A stretch of 64,000 nucleotides of DNA from Lachnospiraceae bacterium (GTDB taxonomy: Bacteria; Bacillota_A; Clostridia; Lachnospirales; Lachnospiraceae): NCBI GenBank assembly GCA_009911175.1, contig QXWX01000014.1, positions 1-64,000 of the forward strand, written 5' to 3'. The position numbers and the translations under genes are program-made. Shown one piece after another: positions 8,999 to 16,802 of this stretch (position 1 is its first letter; each line of letters begins with the position of its first letter). Under the pieces are notes generated by a model. That model was not told where the DNA came from. It worked only from the letters and a program-made list of their open reading frames with translations, and did not search any database.

Positions 8999-9026
8999 GC
9001 ATAATTTTTCCAATGCCTCATATATT
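8999..9026 (+). promoter_or_regulatory. Probable sigma-E (mother-cell) promoter of the spoIIIA operon
   Basis: GCATAATT (8999-9006) fits the sigma-E -35 consensus GHATAHWT. After 12 bp, CATATATT (9019-9026) fits a CATAYAHT-type -10. In Bacillus subtilis spoIIIA is sigma-E dependent. The predicted transcript would start very close to the ribosome-binding site at 9032, which is a weak point. Confidence 0.55.
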
Positions 9027-9045
9027 GTTACAAGAGGTGGACAAG

Positions 9046-9999
9046 ATGGATGTGAACAGAAAGGAACGGCAGATATTGTGTGTCCTGGCGCGGTCTGTGC
9101 GGGCTGTGGTGGAGGATGCGGGTCTGGATTTCGGACAGGTTCAGGAGATCCGAATGCGGATCGCAAAGCCGCTGATCGTGGTATACAACAATGAAGAGAG
9201 GATACTGCCGCCGATTCAAAGGGACCGGGAAGGGGGGCATATCGTGACCAGGGAGGAAATGCGGGAAACCCTGGAGTATGTGAGCCATTATTCCCTCTAT
9301 GCCTATGAGCAGGAGATACGGCAGGGATTTATTACGATTGAAGGAGGACATCGTGTGGGTGTAATAGGAAAGGCAATTCTGGAGCGGGACAGGGTGAAAA
9401 ATCTGCAGTACATATCTTCGGTCAATATCCGGGTGGCTCATGAGGTGGCCGGCTGCGCGGACAAGGTGATCCCATATATTACAAAAGACAGGCAGGTATG
9501 CCATACGCTGATCATCTCCCCTCCCTGCTGCGGAAAAACCACATTGATCCGCGACTTGATCCGGCAGGTGTCGAATGGAAATACCTATGTGAAGGGATGC
9601 TCCGTGGGGGTGGTGGATGAGCGTTCAGAGCTGGGGGGCTGCTACCTGGGCGTGCCCCAGAACGAACTGGGAATGCGCACGGATATCCTGGACGGCTGCC
9701 CCAAGGCCCAGGGGATGATCATGCTGATCCGTTCCATGGCTCCCAAAGTGATTGCCGTGGACGAGATCGGTTCCCCGGAAGATATCTACGCCCTGGAATA
9801 TGCCATGCAGTGCGGATGCACGCTGATCGCCAGCGTACACGGGAGGGATATGGAGGAGATCTCCGAAAAGCCGGTGCTTTCCGACCTGGTGCGAAAAAAA
9901 AGGTTTGAACGCTATGTGGTGCTGGAGAACCGGAACCACCCCGGAGAGATCCGGGCGGTCTTTGATCAGAGGGGGAGTCTGCTATGCTGCGGTTTATAG
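9046..9999 (+). CDS. spoIIIAA: Stage III sporulation protein AA, secretion-type ATPase
   Basis: This is the ATPase of the SpoIIIA-SpoIIQ feeding-tube complex that links mother cell and forespore. The 317-residue protein has a Walker A motif in SPPCCGKTTLIRDL (about residue 160), a Walker B region (KVIAVDEIGSPED) and an ASVHG segment typical of PilT/VirB11-like secretion ATPases. ATG 9046 lies 5 bp after AAGAGGTGG; an upstream in-frame ATG at 9013 has no such site and lies within the proposed promoter. The gene overlaps spoIIIAB by 16 bp. It is the first gene of the eight-gene operon. Confidence 0.96.
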   Translation: MDVNRKERQILCVLARSVRAVVEDAGLDFGQVQEIRMRIAKPLIVVYNNEERILPPIQRDREGGHIVTREEMRETLEYVSHYSLYAYEQEIRQGFITIEGGHRVGVIGKAILERDRVKNLQYISSVNIRVAHEVAGCADKVIPYITKDRQVCHTLIISPPCCGKTTLIRDLIRQVSNGNTYVKGCSVGVVDERSELGGCYLGVPQNELGMRTDILDGCPKAQGMIMLIRSMAPKVIAVDEIGSPEDIYALEYAMQCGCTLIASVHGRDMEEISEKPVLSDLVRKKRFERYVVLENRNHPGEIRAVFDQRGSLLCCGL

Positions 10000-10502
10000 G
10001 TGGGATTCTGATCATTACGGCAACCACCGGGGCTGGGATCCTTTACGGCATGGAGCTGCAGGAATATCTGGAAAAGCTTTTGTATATCCGGCATATTATC
10101 TACATGATCAAAGGGGAGCTGGAATATTCCTCGGCGCCCTTGAGCGAGGTGTTCGGAAGAATCTCGGCGCGTGTCAGAGAGCCCTACAGACAGTGGCTCG
10201 GGGCAATGGAGAAGCAGGTAGAGAACCGGGAGGAGGACGCATTTTTGAAAATCTGGATGCGTTCCGTGGACAAATATCTCAAAGAACTGCATCTGAAAAG
10301 CGAGCATTCCATCCAGCTCAAAGAGCTGGGAACCTATCTCGGGCAGACGGACGGAGCGTCGGAAAGCAGAAACCTGCAGCTGTACCTGGGCCGTCTGGAG
10401 CTGGAGATCGAAAAGGTGCGGGAGGGGATGGCATCAAAGAAGCGGATCGGGAACTGTCTTGGGGTGATGGGCGGAATTTTTCTGGTGGTGTTGTTGATCT
10501 GA
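9984..10502 (+). CDS. spoIIIAB: Stage III sporulation protein AB
   Basis: The 172-residue mother-cell membrane protein has N- and C-terminal hydrophobic helices (about 1-22 and 156-172) around an amphipathic central region, consistent with SpoIIIAB/GspF-like topology. It starts inside the 3' end of spoIIIAA, so translation is probably coupled. Its identity rests on operon position together with the GGILIITATTGAGILYG and LGVMGGIFLVVLLI ends. It is followed after 12 bp by spoIIIAC, with an AGGAGGG site between. Confidence 0.92.
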   Translation: MLRFIGGILIITATTGAGILYGMELQEYLEKLLYIRHIIYMIKGELEYSSAPLSEVFGRISARVREPYRQWLGAMEKQVENREEDAFLKIWMRSVDKYLKELHLKSEHSIQLKELGTYLGQTDGASESRNLQLYLGRLELEIEKVREGMASKKRIGNCLGVMGGIFLVVLLI

Positions 10503-10514
10503 TAGGAGGGTACC

Positions 10515-10709
10515 ATGACGATCAATCTGATTTTTAAAATTGCAGCGGTAGGAGTCCTGGTCTCTATCTTATCTCAGGTGCTGAAACACAGTGGAAGGGA
10601 CGAGCAGGCATTTATCGTAAGTCTGGCAGGGCTGATCCTGGTCCTATCCTGGATCCTGCCGTTTATCTATGATCTGTTCCTGTCCATCAGGCAGCTCTTT
10701 CTATTATAA
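10515..10709 (+). CDS. spoIIIAC: Stage III sporulation protein AC
   Basis: This 64-residue protein is almost entirely two transmembrane helices (about 4-24 and 36-57). The family length is about 65 residues. It follows the ribosome-binding site AGGAGGG at 7 bp. SpoIIIAC is a membrane component of the SpoIIIA channel, homologous to part of SpoIIIAD. Confidence 0.93.
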   Translation: MTINLIFKIAAVGVLVSILSQVLKHSGRDEQAFIVSLAGLILVLSWILPFIYDLFLSIRQLFLL

Positions 10710-10833
10710 AGAACGGTTGAGGATGAATTTTGCATAGGGGGCAGGAGAGCTTTCAGGGAGCTGTTGGTAAAACTGTACGGATGACGCGGCAGCTCGGTGC
10801 GTTGGCAATTGGAGAAAGGGACGGTGCGAAGGT
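10710..10833 (+). other. 124-bp gap between spoIIIAC and spoIIIAD
   Basis: The neighbouring genes of this operon overlap or lie within about 30 bp of each other, so this gap stands out. I see no gene, promoter or T-tailed terminator in it. It contains AG-rich stretches only, and a possible weak ribosome-binding site near its end for spoIIIAD. Confidence 0.5.
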
Positions 10834-11220
10834 ATGAATATGTTTCAGATTGGAATCATCGGGGTGGTGGGGGCGCTGCTGGCCGTGCAGTTCAAAGGCG
10901 GGAAAGCGGAATACGGCATCTATATGAGTGCGGCGGTGAGCATCCTGCTGTTTTCGTGCATGATCGACAAGCTGGGGATCTTTGCGGACGCGGTGGAGCA
11001 GATGAGCGGGTATATCAGCATTGACACCGGATATATCGCGACCATGCTGAAAATGATCGGGGTCACGTATATTGCGGAATTCTGCTCTGCCATATGCAGG
11101 GATACCGGATACCAGACCATCGCCGCACAGGTGGAGATCTTTGGAAAGCTCACCATCCTGATGCTGGGGATGCCGGTGCTCCTGGCTCTCCTGGAGACGA
11201 TCCGGGTGTTTTTATCATGA
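10834..11220 (+). CDS. spoIIIAD: Stage III sporulation protein AD
   Basis: The 128-residue membrane protein has four predicted helices (about 3-17, 27-46, 62-82 and 105-127), the expected length and hydrophobic profile for SpoIIIAD. Segments such as GYISIDTGYIATMLKMIGVTYIAEF and ICRDTGY are typical. Its stop codon overlaps the spoIIIAE start as ATGA. It follows the unusual 124-bp gap after spoIIIAC. Confidence 0.93.
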   Translation: MNMFQIGIIGVVGALLAVQFKGGKAEYGIYMSAAVSILLFSCMIDKLGIFADAVEQMSGYISIDTGYIATMLKMIGVTYIAEFCSAICRDTGYQTIAAQVEIFGKLTILMLGMPVLLALLETIRVFLS

Positions 11221-12473
11221 AAAGGGCCTGGATGTGGGTGCTGGTTTTGCTGTTCCTTTTTCAGACAGAGACTGCGGTACAGGCTGCCGGAGAAGACAAG
11301 CCTGACGCAGGCCGGGTGGCAGAACAGAGGGAAGAGCGAGAGCCGGCAGAGAACCAGACAGAGGGGGCGGATCCGGCGCCGTCCCGGGAGCTGGACGCTG
11401 AGCAGATGGAGGAGATCCAAAACCAGACAGAGGATAAGATGCTGGGAAAGTTTGATTTTTCGGAGCTGGACGACAGCATCCGCAATCTGTTTCCCAGAGA
11501 AAAGCTCCGATTTTCGGATGTGACGGCATCCATGATGAGCGGAGACCTGACAGAGACCGGGAAGCTTTTGCTGGAATATGTGGGAGATCAGTTTCACTAT
11601 GAATTCCGGACTAACCGTAAAAATCTGGTATATATGCTGCTGATCGCGGTGATCGCCGCCATCTTCACGAATTTTTCAGGCGCCTTCCAGAGCAGGCAGG
11701 TGTCGGAGATCAGCTTCTACGTATTGTATATGCTGCTGATCACGATGTGCCTGACCACATTCCGGGTGGCGATGGAAGGGCTGGAAGGAAAGCTGGAGGC
11801 GCTTCTGGACTTTATGAGACTGCTCTGTCCGGGATATTTTATGGCGGTATCACTGGCCTCGGGAACCAGCAGCTCCCTGATGTTTTACGGGATGGTGCTG
11901 ATCCTGATCTACATGGTGGAAGTGCTGGTGCTGCGGCTTCTGCTGCCATTGATCAATGTGTATATCATGATCCAGGTCATGAATTATCTGGTGGGGGAGC
12001 ATGTCCTGTCGGAGCTGGCCGATCTGATCCGAAAGTTGATCACCTGGATTTTGCGCTCCCTTCTGGGGCTTGTGGTAGGGATGAATGTGATCCAGGGTCT
12101 TTTATCGCCCACGATCGATACCTTGAAGCGGAGTACGCTGACCAAAACAGTGGAGGCAGTTCCAGGTCTAGGGAACCTGTTCGGCGGTGTGACGGACGTA
12201 CTGTTGGGGACGGCCGTACTGATCAAGAACGGGATCGGGATGGCAGGGGCCGTGATCCTGATCCTGATCTGCAGTGTCCCGGTGGTCCAGATGGCAGCTA
12301 TGACATTTCTGTATAAATTTGCAGCCGCCATGGTCCAGCCGGTCTCGGACAAACGGATTACCGGATGCATCCGCAGCGTCAGCGAGGGATACCGGCTCAT
12401 GCTGAAGGTATTGTATACCACACTGCTCCTGTTTCTGATCACCATTGCGGTAGTGGCGGCTTCCACATCTTAG
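11217..12473 (+). CDS. spoIIIAE: Stage III sporulation protein AE
   Basis: This 418-residue polytopic membrane protein is the large multispanning component of the SpoIIIA channel. It has an N-terminal signal-like segment (1-26), a variable acidic region (27-85), then about seven helices from residue 138 onwards. The start ATG overlaps the spoIIIAD stop (ATGA, 11217-11220); the frame is open further upstream inside spoIIIAD, but the overlapping ATG is the coupled start. A 26-bp gap with AAAGGAGGGAGGAG leads to spoIIIAF. Confidence 0.95.
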   Translation: MKRAWMWVLVLLFLFQTETAVQAAGEDKPDAGRVAEQREEREPAENQTEGADPAPSRELDAEQMEEIQNQTEDKMLGKFDFSELDDSIRNLFPREKLRFSDVTASMMSGDLTETGKLLLEYVGDQFHYEFRTNRKNLVYMLLIAVIAAIFTNFSGAFQSRQVSEISFYVLYMLLITMCLTTFRVAMEGLEGKLEALLDFMRLLCPGYFMAVSLASGTSSSLMFYGMVLILIYMVEVLVLRLLLPLINVYIMIQVMNYLVGEHVLSELADLIRKLITWILRSLLGLVVGMNVIQGLLSPTIDTLKRSTLTKTVEAVPGLGNLFGGVTDVLLGTAVLIKNGIGMAGAVILILICSVPVVQMAAMTFLYKFAAAMVQPVSDKRITGCIRSVSEGYRLMLKVLYTTLLLFLITIAVVAASTS

Positions 12474-12499
12474 GAGCGATCAAAGGAGGGAGGAGAGTT

Positions 12500-12952
12500 A
12501 TGATTGAGGCAATCTATACCTGGATGAAAAATATCGTATTTTTTCTGGTGATCATCACCGCGGTGCTGGAAGTCCTTCCGGGAACCGCCTATCAGAAATA
12601 CATCCGTTTTTTTACCGGACTGGTTTTGATGATGCTTCTGCTGACTCCGGTTCTGAGCCTGAGCGGGGCCGGGGAGGTCTTTATGGAGCTGTATCATGGA
12701 TATGAGCATGAGCAGTATAGGCGGGAGCTTGAGGAGCAGGAGGAATATTTTCAGGACCTGGACCTACTGGATTTTCTTCCGGAGGAATACTTCGTGACGG
12801 AAAGCGGCGGGACAACCGCAAAGATGGGGGAGCAGGAGAGGGAAAACGCCCCCGGGGAACATGCAGACGCAGGCGGGGATCAGGATTTGGAAGGAATCAG
12901 GGTCGATGAGATTGAAGTGAAGGAGGTCAGGATTGGAGAAGAAGTGGAGTGA
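12500..12952 (+). CDS. spoIIIAF: Stage III sporulation protein AF
   Basis: The 150-residue protein has two N-terminal helices (about 6-27 and 36-55, ending in LLLTPVLSLSG, a SpoIIIAF signature). A soluble acidic C-terminal domain follows. ATG 12500 lies 5 bp after GGAGGAGAG. Its 3' end overlaps spoIIIAG by 20 bp. Confidence 0.92.
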   Translation: MIEAIYTWMKNIVFFLVIITAVLEVLPGTAYQKYIRFFTGLVLMMLLLTPVLSLSGAGEVFMELYHGYEHEQYRRELEEQEEYFQDLDLLDFLPEEYFVTESGGTTAKMGEQERENAPGEHADAGGDQDLEGIRVDEIEVKEVRIGEEVE

Positions 12953-13586
12953 ATGGATGGAACAGATCAGATCCCATTCAAAATTTCCGAATAAGAACCA
13001 GCTGCTTCTTATTTTTTTATGCGGGCTCCTGCTCCTTGTGATCGTCTGGCCGGTTTCCGATTCTCGGGAGGATTCCGATCCCGGGGTGCCGGAGACCGGT
13101 ATGTCCGGGGGCGAAAAGGAGCCGGGAGAGGGCGGCGAACAGGCAAACAGCGGCGCCCAGGGAGGGCACACAAAGTCTATGGAAGCCTATGAGGAATATC
13201 TGGAGCGGCGTCTTTCATCGGCACTGGAATATGTGGAGGGCGTGGGGCGGGCGGAGGTGGTGATCACCTTGAAGTCTTCGGGGCAGAAAGTCGTGGAAAA
13301 AGACCAGTCTTCCAGCAGCCAGTCCTCCTCCGAGGAGGACCAGAACGGAGGGACCCGGGAGACACAGAACCGTTCTTCGGATAAAACCAGCGTCTATACC
13401 CAGGGCTCAGATGGTTCCCAGACGCCTTATATCAGCAAGGAGATGACACCGGAGATCGAGGGAGTACTTGTCATTGCGGAGGGAGGGGAAAATGCGGTGG
13501 TGATTCAGAACATCACGGAAGCAATTCAGGCATTATTCGGTGTGGAGGCGCATAAAATAAAAATAATGAAAAGGACAGATACATAA
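12933..13586 (+). CDS. spoIIIAG: Stage III sporulation protein AG (TTG start)
   Basis: SpoIIIAG forms a large ring in the mother-cell to forespore channel. The 217-residue protein has one transmembrane helix (about 23-42) and a ring-building domain (about 80-120 and 165-210, EYLERRLSSALEYVEGVGRAEVVITL). Between the two halves is a Ser/Gln/Glu/Asp-rich insertion (about 128-165), as in other SpoIIIAG proteins. Initiation at TTG 12933 is supported by AAGGAGGTCAG just upstream, overlapping the end of spoIIIAF. Confidence 0.94.
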   Translation: MEKKWSEWMEQIRSHSKFPNKNQLLLIFLCGLLLLVIVWPVSDSREDSDPGVPETGMSGGEKEPGEGGEQANSGAQGGHTKSMEAYEEYLERRLSSALEYVEGVGRAEVVITLKSSGQKVVEKDQSSSSQSSSEEDQNGGTRETQNRSSDKTSVYTQGSDGSQTPYISKEMTPEIEGVLVIAEGGENAVVIQNITEAIQALFGVEAHKIKIMKRTDT

Positions 13587-13600
13587 AAGGAGGATTTTAA

Positions 13601-14212
13601 GTGAAGCGTTTATTTAAGAAAAACCAGATCATTATTACAACACTGGCGGTGATGATCGCCATCGCCGGGTATCTGAACTATTCGGGAAAGCTGTTTTCAG
13701 AAACAGACAAAGGAACTGCCGAGGCAAATACGGAGCTGGTCAACCAGGAGCTGCTGGACATTTCTGAGGAGGACATTGAGACGAGCGAAATGGAAATCGC
13801 AAGCACGGACTCCGAGGTGGAGGGTACGCCAGGGGAAGCCGTGCTGACCAACAGCGCGGCCAATACCACGGTTGCGGAGGCAAAGGTGTCCCGGGAGCAG
13901 ATCCGCGCCCAGAATAAGGAAACCCTGCAGGCGCTGATCGACAATACCAATATCAGCGAGGAAGAAAAGCAGGATGCCGTGGCCCAGATGGTCCGTATGA
14001 CGGAGCTGGCGGAGCAGGAGATGGCGATCGAAACTCTGATGGCATCCAAGGGATTTTCAGAGGCAGTGGTCAGCCTGACCAATGACTCTGTGGACGTGGT
14101 GGTGGACGCGGCGGAGCTGACAGACGCCAACCGGGCCCAGATTGAAGATATCGTAACCAGAAAAACAGAGATCGCTCCGGAGAATATCGTGATCACGCCG
14201 ATCCATGAATAA
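13601..14212 (+). CDS. spoIIIAH: Stage III sporulation protein AH (GTG start)
   Basis: SpoIIIAH is the mother-cell partner of forespore SpoIIQ and has a YscJ/FliF-like ring-building domain. The 203-residue protein has an N-terminal membrane anchor (about 10-27), an acidic linker and the C-terminal domain (about 97-200, ...EEEKQDAVAQMVRMTELAEQE...IVTRKTEIAPENIVITPI). GTG 13601 follows AAAGGAGG at 8 bp. It is the last gene of the operon and is followed by a terminator. Confidence 0.96.
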   Translation: MKRLFKKNQIIITTLAVMIAIAGYLNYSGKLFSETDKGTAEANTELVNQELLDISEEDIETSEMEIASTDSEVEGTPGEAVLTNSAANTTVAEAKVSREQIRAQNKETLQALIDNTNISEEEKQDAVAQMVRMTELAEQEMAIETLMASKGFSEAVVSLTNDSVDVVVDAAELTDANRAQIEDIVTRKTEIAPENIVITPIHE

Positions 14213-14221
14213 GGACCTGTT

Positions 14222-14249
14222 AAAAAACCTGCCGCGCGCAGGTTTTTTT
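14222..14249 (+). terminator. Rho-independent terminator of the spoIIIA operon
   Basis: AAAAAACCTGC pairs with GCAGGTTTTTT around CGCGC and ends in T7. It starts 10 bp after the spoIIIAH stop. Confidence 0.9.
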
Positions 14250-14307
14250 GTATTCCCTCGTATGCGGAAAAGATGACGGCAGGCGACTTTTCAATGGGCT
14301 GGATGCC

Positions 14308-14344
14308 GTTACTGTGAGCGCCCGGTCAGGGTTTGAACAGTAAC
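14308..14344 (+). repeat. 37-bp GTTAC hairpin repeat, copy 2
   Basis: The outer stem is GTTACTGT with ACAGTAAC, and the inner stem CCC/GGG carries the loop GGTCA. It is identical at 36 of 37 positions to the inverted copy at 36236-36272. A weaker hairpin of the TATGTrGAAAG family lies just upstream (about 14260-14295). Confidence 0.8.
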
Positions 14345-14384
14345 ACTCTGTGACCGCTTTTTTGTATTTTACGAAAAACAGGCG

Positions 14385-14413
14385 TTGCAGGCAGGGCATT
14401 CTTGTGGTAAACT
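14385..14413 (+). promoter_or_regulatory. Candidate sigma-A promoter of prfC
   Basis: TTGCAG (14385-14390), 17-bp spacer, TAAACT (14408-14413), about 90 bp upstream of the prfC start. Confidence 0.45.
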
Positions 14414-14507
14414 TAGAATACTGTTTCGCCCGGTGCTGTGCGATACACTGCGCGGGATCGGGCGGACTCCTGATTTTTGGATAGAAAGAATGCTGGGAGA
14501 TTTGAAT

Positions 14508-16100
14508 ATGTCTGAGATTACGAAGGAAATAGAGAGAAGAAGAACATTTGCGATCATATCCCATCCGGACGCGGGCAAGACCACGCTGACGGAGAAGTTT
14601 CTGCTCTACGGAGGAGCCATCAACCAGGCCGGTTCCGTAAAAGGAAAGGCGACCGCAAGGCATGCCGTGTCGGACTGGATGGAGATCGAGAAGGAGAGAG
14701 GGATTTCGGTGACCTCCTCGGTGCTGCAGTTTGAATACGGCGGCTTCTGCATCAATATTCTGGACACACCGGGACACCAGGATTTCTCAGAGGATACCTA
14801 CCGGACCCTGATGGCGGCGGATTCCGCGGTCATGGTCATTGACGGGTCAAAGGGCGTGGAGGCCCAGACACGGAAGCTGTTCAAGGTCTGTGTCATGCGC
14901 CATATTCCGATCTTTACCTTTATCAACAAGATGGACCGAGATGCCATGGATACCTTCGAGCTGCTGGATGATATCGAAAAAGAGTTGGGAATCGCCACCT
15001 GCCCGGTGAACTGGCCCATCGGCTCAGGCAAGGCTTTCAAAGGAGTCTATGACCGAAGCCAAAGGGAGGTGGAGCTGTTTTCGGATACCCAGAAGGGAAC
15101 CCGGATGGGGGAGGTGCGGAAGCTCTCCATCGATGCCCCGGAGCTGGACGGGATCCTGGGTGAGGAAGCCCGGGCAAAGCTGGATGAAGAGATCGAGCTG
15201 CTGGACGGCGCGGCGGCTGAATTTGACCAGGAGCTGGTGTCAAAAGGGGAGCTTTCCCCGGTATTTTTCGGATCCGCGCTGACCAACTTCGGTGTGGAGA
15301 CCTTTCTCCGGCATTTCCTGGATATGACCACGTCTCCGCTGCCGAGAATGTCCGACCAGGGGGAAGTGGATCCGATGACAGAGACGGAGTTTTCCGCATT
15401 TGTGTTCAAGATCCAGGCAAATATGAATAAAGCGCACCGGGACCGGATCGCGTTCATGCGCATCTGCTCCGGGGAATTTACGGCAGGGATGTCCGTCTAT
15501 CATGTGCAGGGAGGAAAAGAGGTGCGCCTGTCCCAGCCCCAGCAGATGATGGCAAGTGAACGGAAGATGATCGACAAGGCTTACGGGGGCGATATCATCG
15601 GGATTTTTGATCCGGGCATCTTTTCCATCGGCGATACATTGACCAATGCGAAGGAACGGTATGTCTATGAAGGGATTCCCACATTTGCCCCGGAGCATTT
15701 CGCCCGGGTGCGTCAGATGGACACCATGAAGCGGAAGCAGTTCGTCAAGGGGATCAACCAGATCGCCCAGGAGGGCGCCATCCAGATCTTCCAGGAATAC
15801 AACACCGGAATGGAAGAGATCATCGTAGGCGTGGTGGGCGTGCTTCAGTTTGACGTGCTCAAGTACCGTCTGGAAAATGAATACAACGTGGAAATCCTTC
15901 TGGAAAACCTGCCCTATGAGCATATCCGCTGGATTGAAAATGAAGAGATCGATATGGACCGTCTGAGCGGTACGTCGGATATGAAGAAGATCAAGGACTT
16001 AAAGGACCGTCCGCTTCTGCTGTTCATCCATGAGTGGAGCGTCCGTATGACACTGGAGAGGAACGAGGGACTGAGGCTGTCGGAGTTCGGAAAATCATAA
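14508..16100 (+). CDS. prfC: Peptide chain release factor 3 (RF3)
   Basis: This translational GTPase recycles RF1/RF2 from the ribosome. The 530-residue length is standard. It carries G1 ISHPDAGKTTLTEK, G3 DTPGHQDFSEDTYR and G4 NKMDRD. The RF3 C-terminal domain ends in EWSVRMTLERNEGLRLSEF. The ATG at 14508 (MSEITKEIERRRTF) follows GGGAGA at 9 bp; an ATG at 14490 is also in frame but has no ribosome-binding site. I see no clear T-tailed terminator before the asp23 promoter. Confidence 0.96.
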   Translation: MSEITKEIERRRTFAIISHPDAGKTTLTEKFLLYGGAINQAGSVKGKATARHAVSDWMEIEKERGISVTSSVLQFEYGGFCINILDTPGHQDFSEDTYRTLMAADSAVMVIDGSKGVEAQTRKLFKVCVMRHIPIFTFINKMDRDAMDTFELLDDIEKELGIATCPVNWPIGSGKAFKGVYDRSQREVELFSDTQKGTRMGEVRKLSIDAPELDGILGEEARAKLDEEIELLDGAAAEFDQELVSKGELSPVFFGSALTNFGVETFLRHFLDMTTSPLPRMSDQGEVDPMTETEFSAFVFKIQANMNKAHRDRIAFMRICSGEFTAGMSVYHVQGGKEVRLSQPQQMMASERKMIDKAYGGDIIGIFDPGIFSIGDTLTNAKERYVYEGIPTFAPEHFARVRQMDTMKRKQFVKGINQIAQEGAIQIFQEYNTGMEEIIVGVVGVLQFDVLKYRLENEYNVEILLENLPYEHIRWIENEEIDMDRLSGTSDMKKIKDLKDRPLLLFIHEWSVRMTLERNEGLRLSEFGKS

Positions 16101-16117
16101 ATTGTTAGAGTTTTTGT

Positions 16118-16145
16118 TTGCAAACGGCAGGATATTTGCTATAAT
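16118..16145 (+). promoter_or_regulatory. Sigma-A promoter of the Asp23 gene
   Basis: TTGCAA (16118-16123), 16-bp spacer, consensus TATAAT (16140-16145), about 47 bp before the start codon. Confidence 0.7.
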
Positions 16146-16192
16146 GATACTTAGCGCCAGATATACGAAACACCAGACGGGAGGTTAGAAAG

Positions 16193-16570
16193 ATGGCAAA
16201 GGACGAAAAAATAACGTATGACATACAGAATGACGCCGGACTTGGGGATGTAAAGATTGCGGATGAAGTCGTAGCGATCATCGCGGGGCTTGCCGCGACG
16301 GAGGTGGAAGGTGTGGCTTCCATGGCAGGCAATATCACCAATGAGCTGATCAGCAAGCTGGGCATGAAGAAGCTGTCCAGAGGGGTCAAGGTGGATGTGT
16401 TGGAGGGCGTTGTGACCGTGTCGCTTGCTCTGAATCTGAAGTATAATTATAGTATTGTGGACGTGACTGCCAGGGTACAGGAGAAGGTAAAGAGCGCGAT
16501 CGAGAATATGACCGGGCTTGAAGTCGCTGATATCAATATCCGTGTCGCGGGCGTGGAGATGGAAGATTAG
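16193..16570 (+). CDS. Asp23/Gls24 family envelope stress response protein
   Basis: This 125-residue Asp23/DUF322 protein contains the family pattern IADEVVAIIAGLAATEVEGVASM and a C-terminal VNIRVAGV-like end (DINIRVAGV). Such proteins are abundant, membrane-associated and linked to envelope stress or envelope assembly in Firmicutes. Its place immediately before nusB is conserved in Clostridia. A ribosome-binding site, GGGAGG, precedes the ATG. It has its own promoter and terminator. Confidence 0.93.
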   Translation: MAKDEKITYDIQNDAGLGDVKIADEVVAIIAGLAATEVEGVASMAGNITNELISKLGMKKLSRGVKVDVLEGVVTVSLALNLKYNYSIVDVTARVQEKVKSAIENMTGLEVADINIRVAGVEMED

Positions 16571-16589
16571 GTTTTCGTTGCAAAGCCGC

Positions 16590-16617
16590 AAGTGTGCGTT
16601 GAGGCGCACACTTTTTT
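16590..16617 (+). terminator. Rho-independent terminator after the Asp23 gene
   Basis: AAGTGTGCG and CGCACACTT flank a 5-nt loop and run into T6. Confidence 0.9.
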
Positions 16618-16622
16618 ACATA

Positions 16623-16779
16623 GGAACTGTAGGAAAATAACTTGTGCAGATTGCGCAGGATATTTCTTCGAGTGTACAGGTCAAAAAACGCAGGCGCGGC
16701 GGGCTGCGTCGAGGCTTTTTGACCTGTACACTCGGAGAAACAGACAAGCAAGACGCATAAGTTATTTCCATACAGTTCC
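16623..16779. repeat. 157-bp MITE-like imperfect palindrome
   Basis: Two arms of about 65 bp are inverted complements. The outer ends are GGAACTGTAGGAAAATAACT and its near-complement ending in ACAGTTCC. The inner ends GAGTGTACAGGTCAAAAA and TTTTTGACCTGTACACTC match perfectly, and ACGCAG/CTGCGT pair at the tip. The middle of each arm has diverged. No flanking direct repeat is obvious. The outer-end sequence recurs at 33336-33351 (inverted) and at 59896-59911. It lies between the Asp23 terminator and nusB. Confidence 0.75.
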
Positions 16780-16802
16780 GTATAAGCGGAAAGGAGTTTT
16801 TT

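Noticed and set aside
16623..16779. Insertion sequence
   Set aside because: No transposase frame lies in or near the palindrome; it can only be a non-autonomous or structural repeat.
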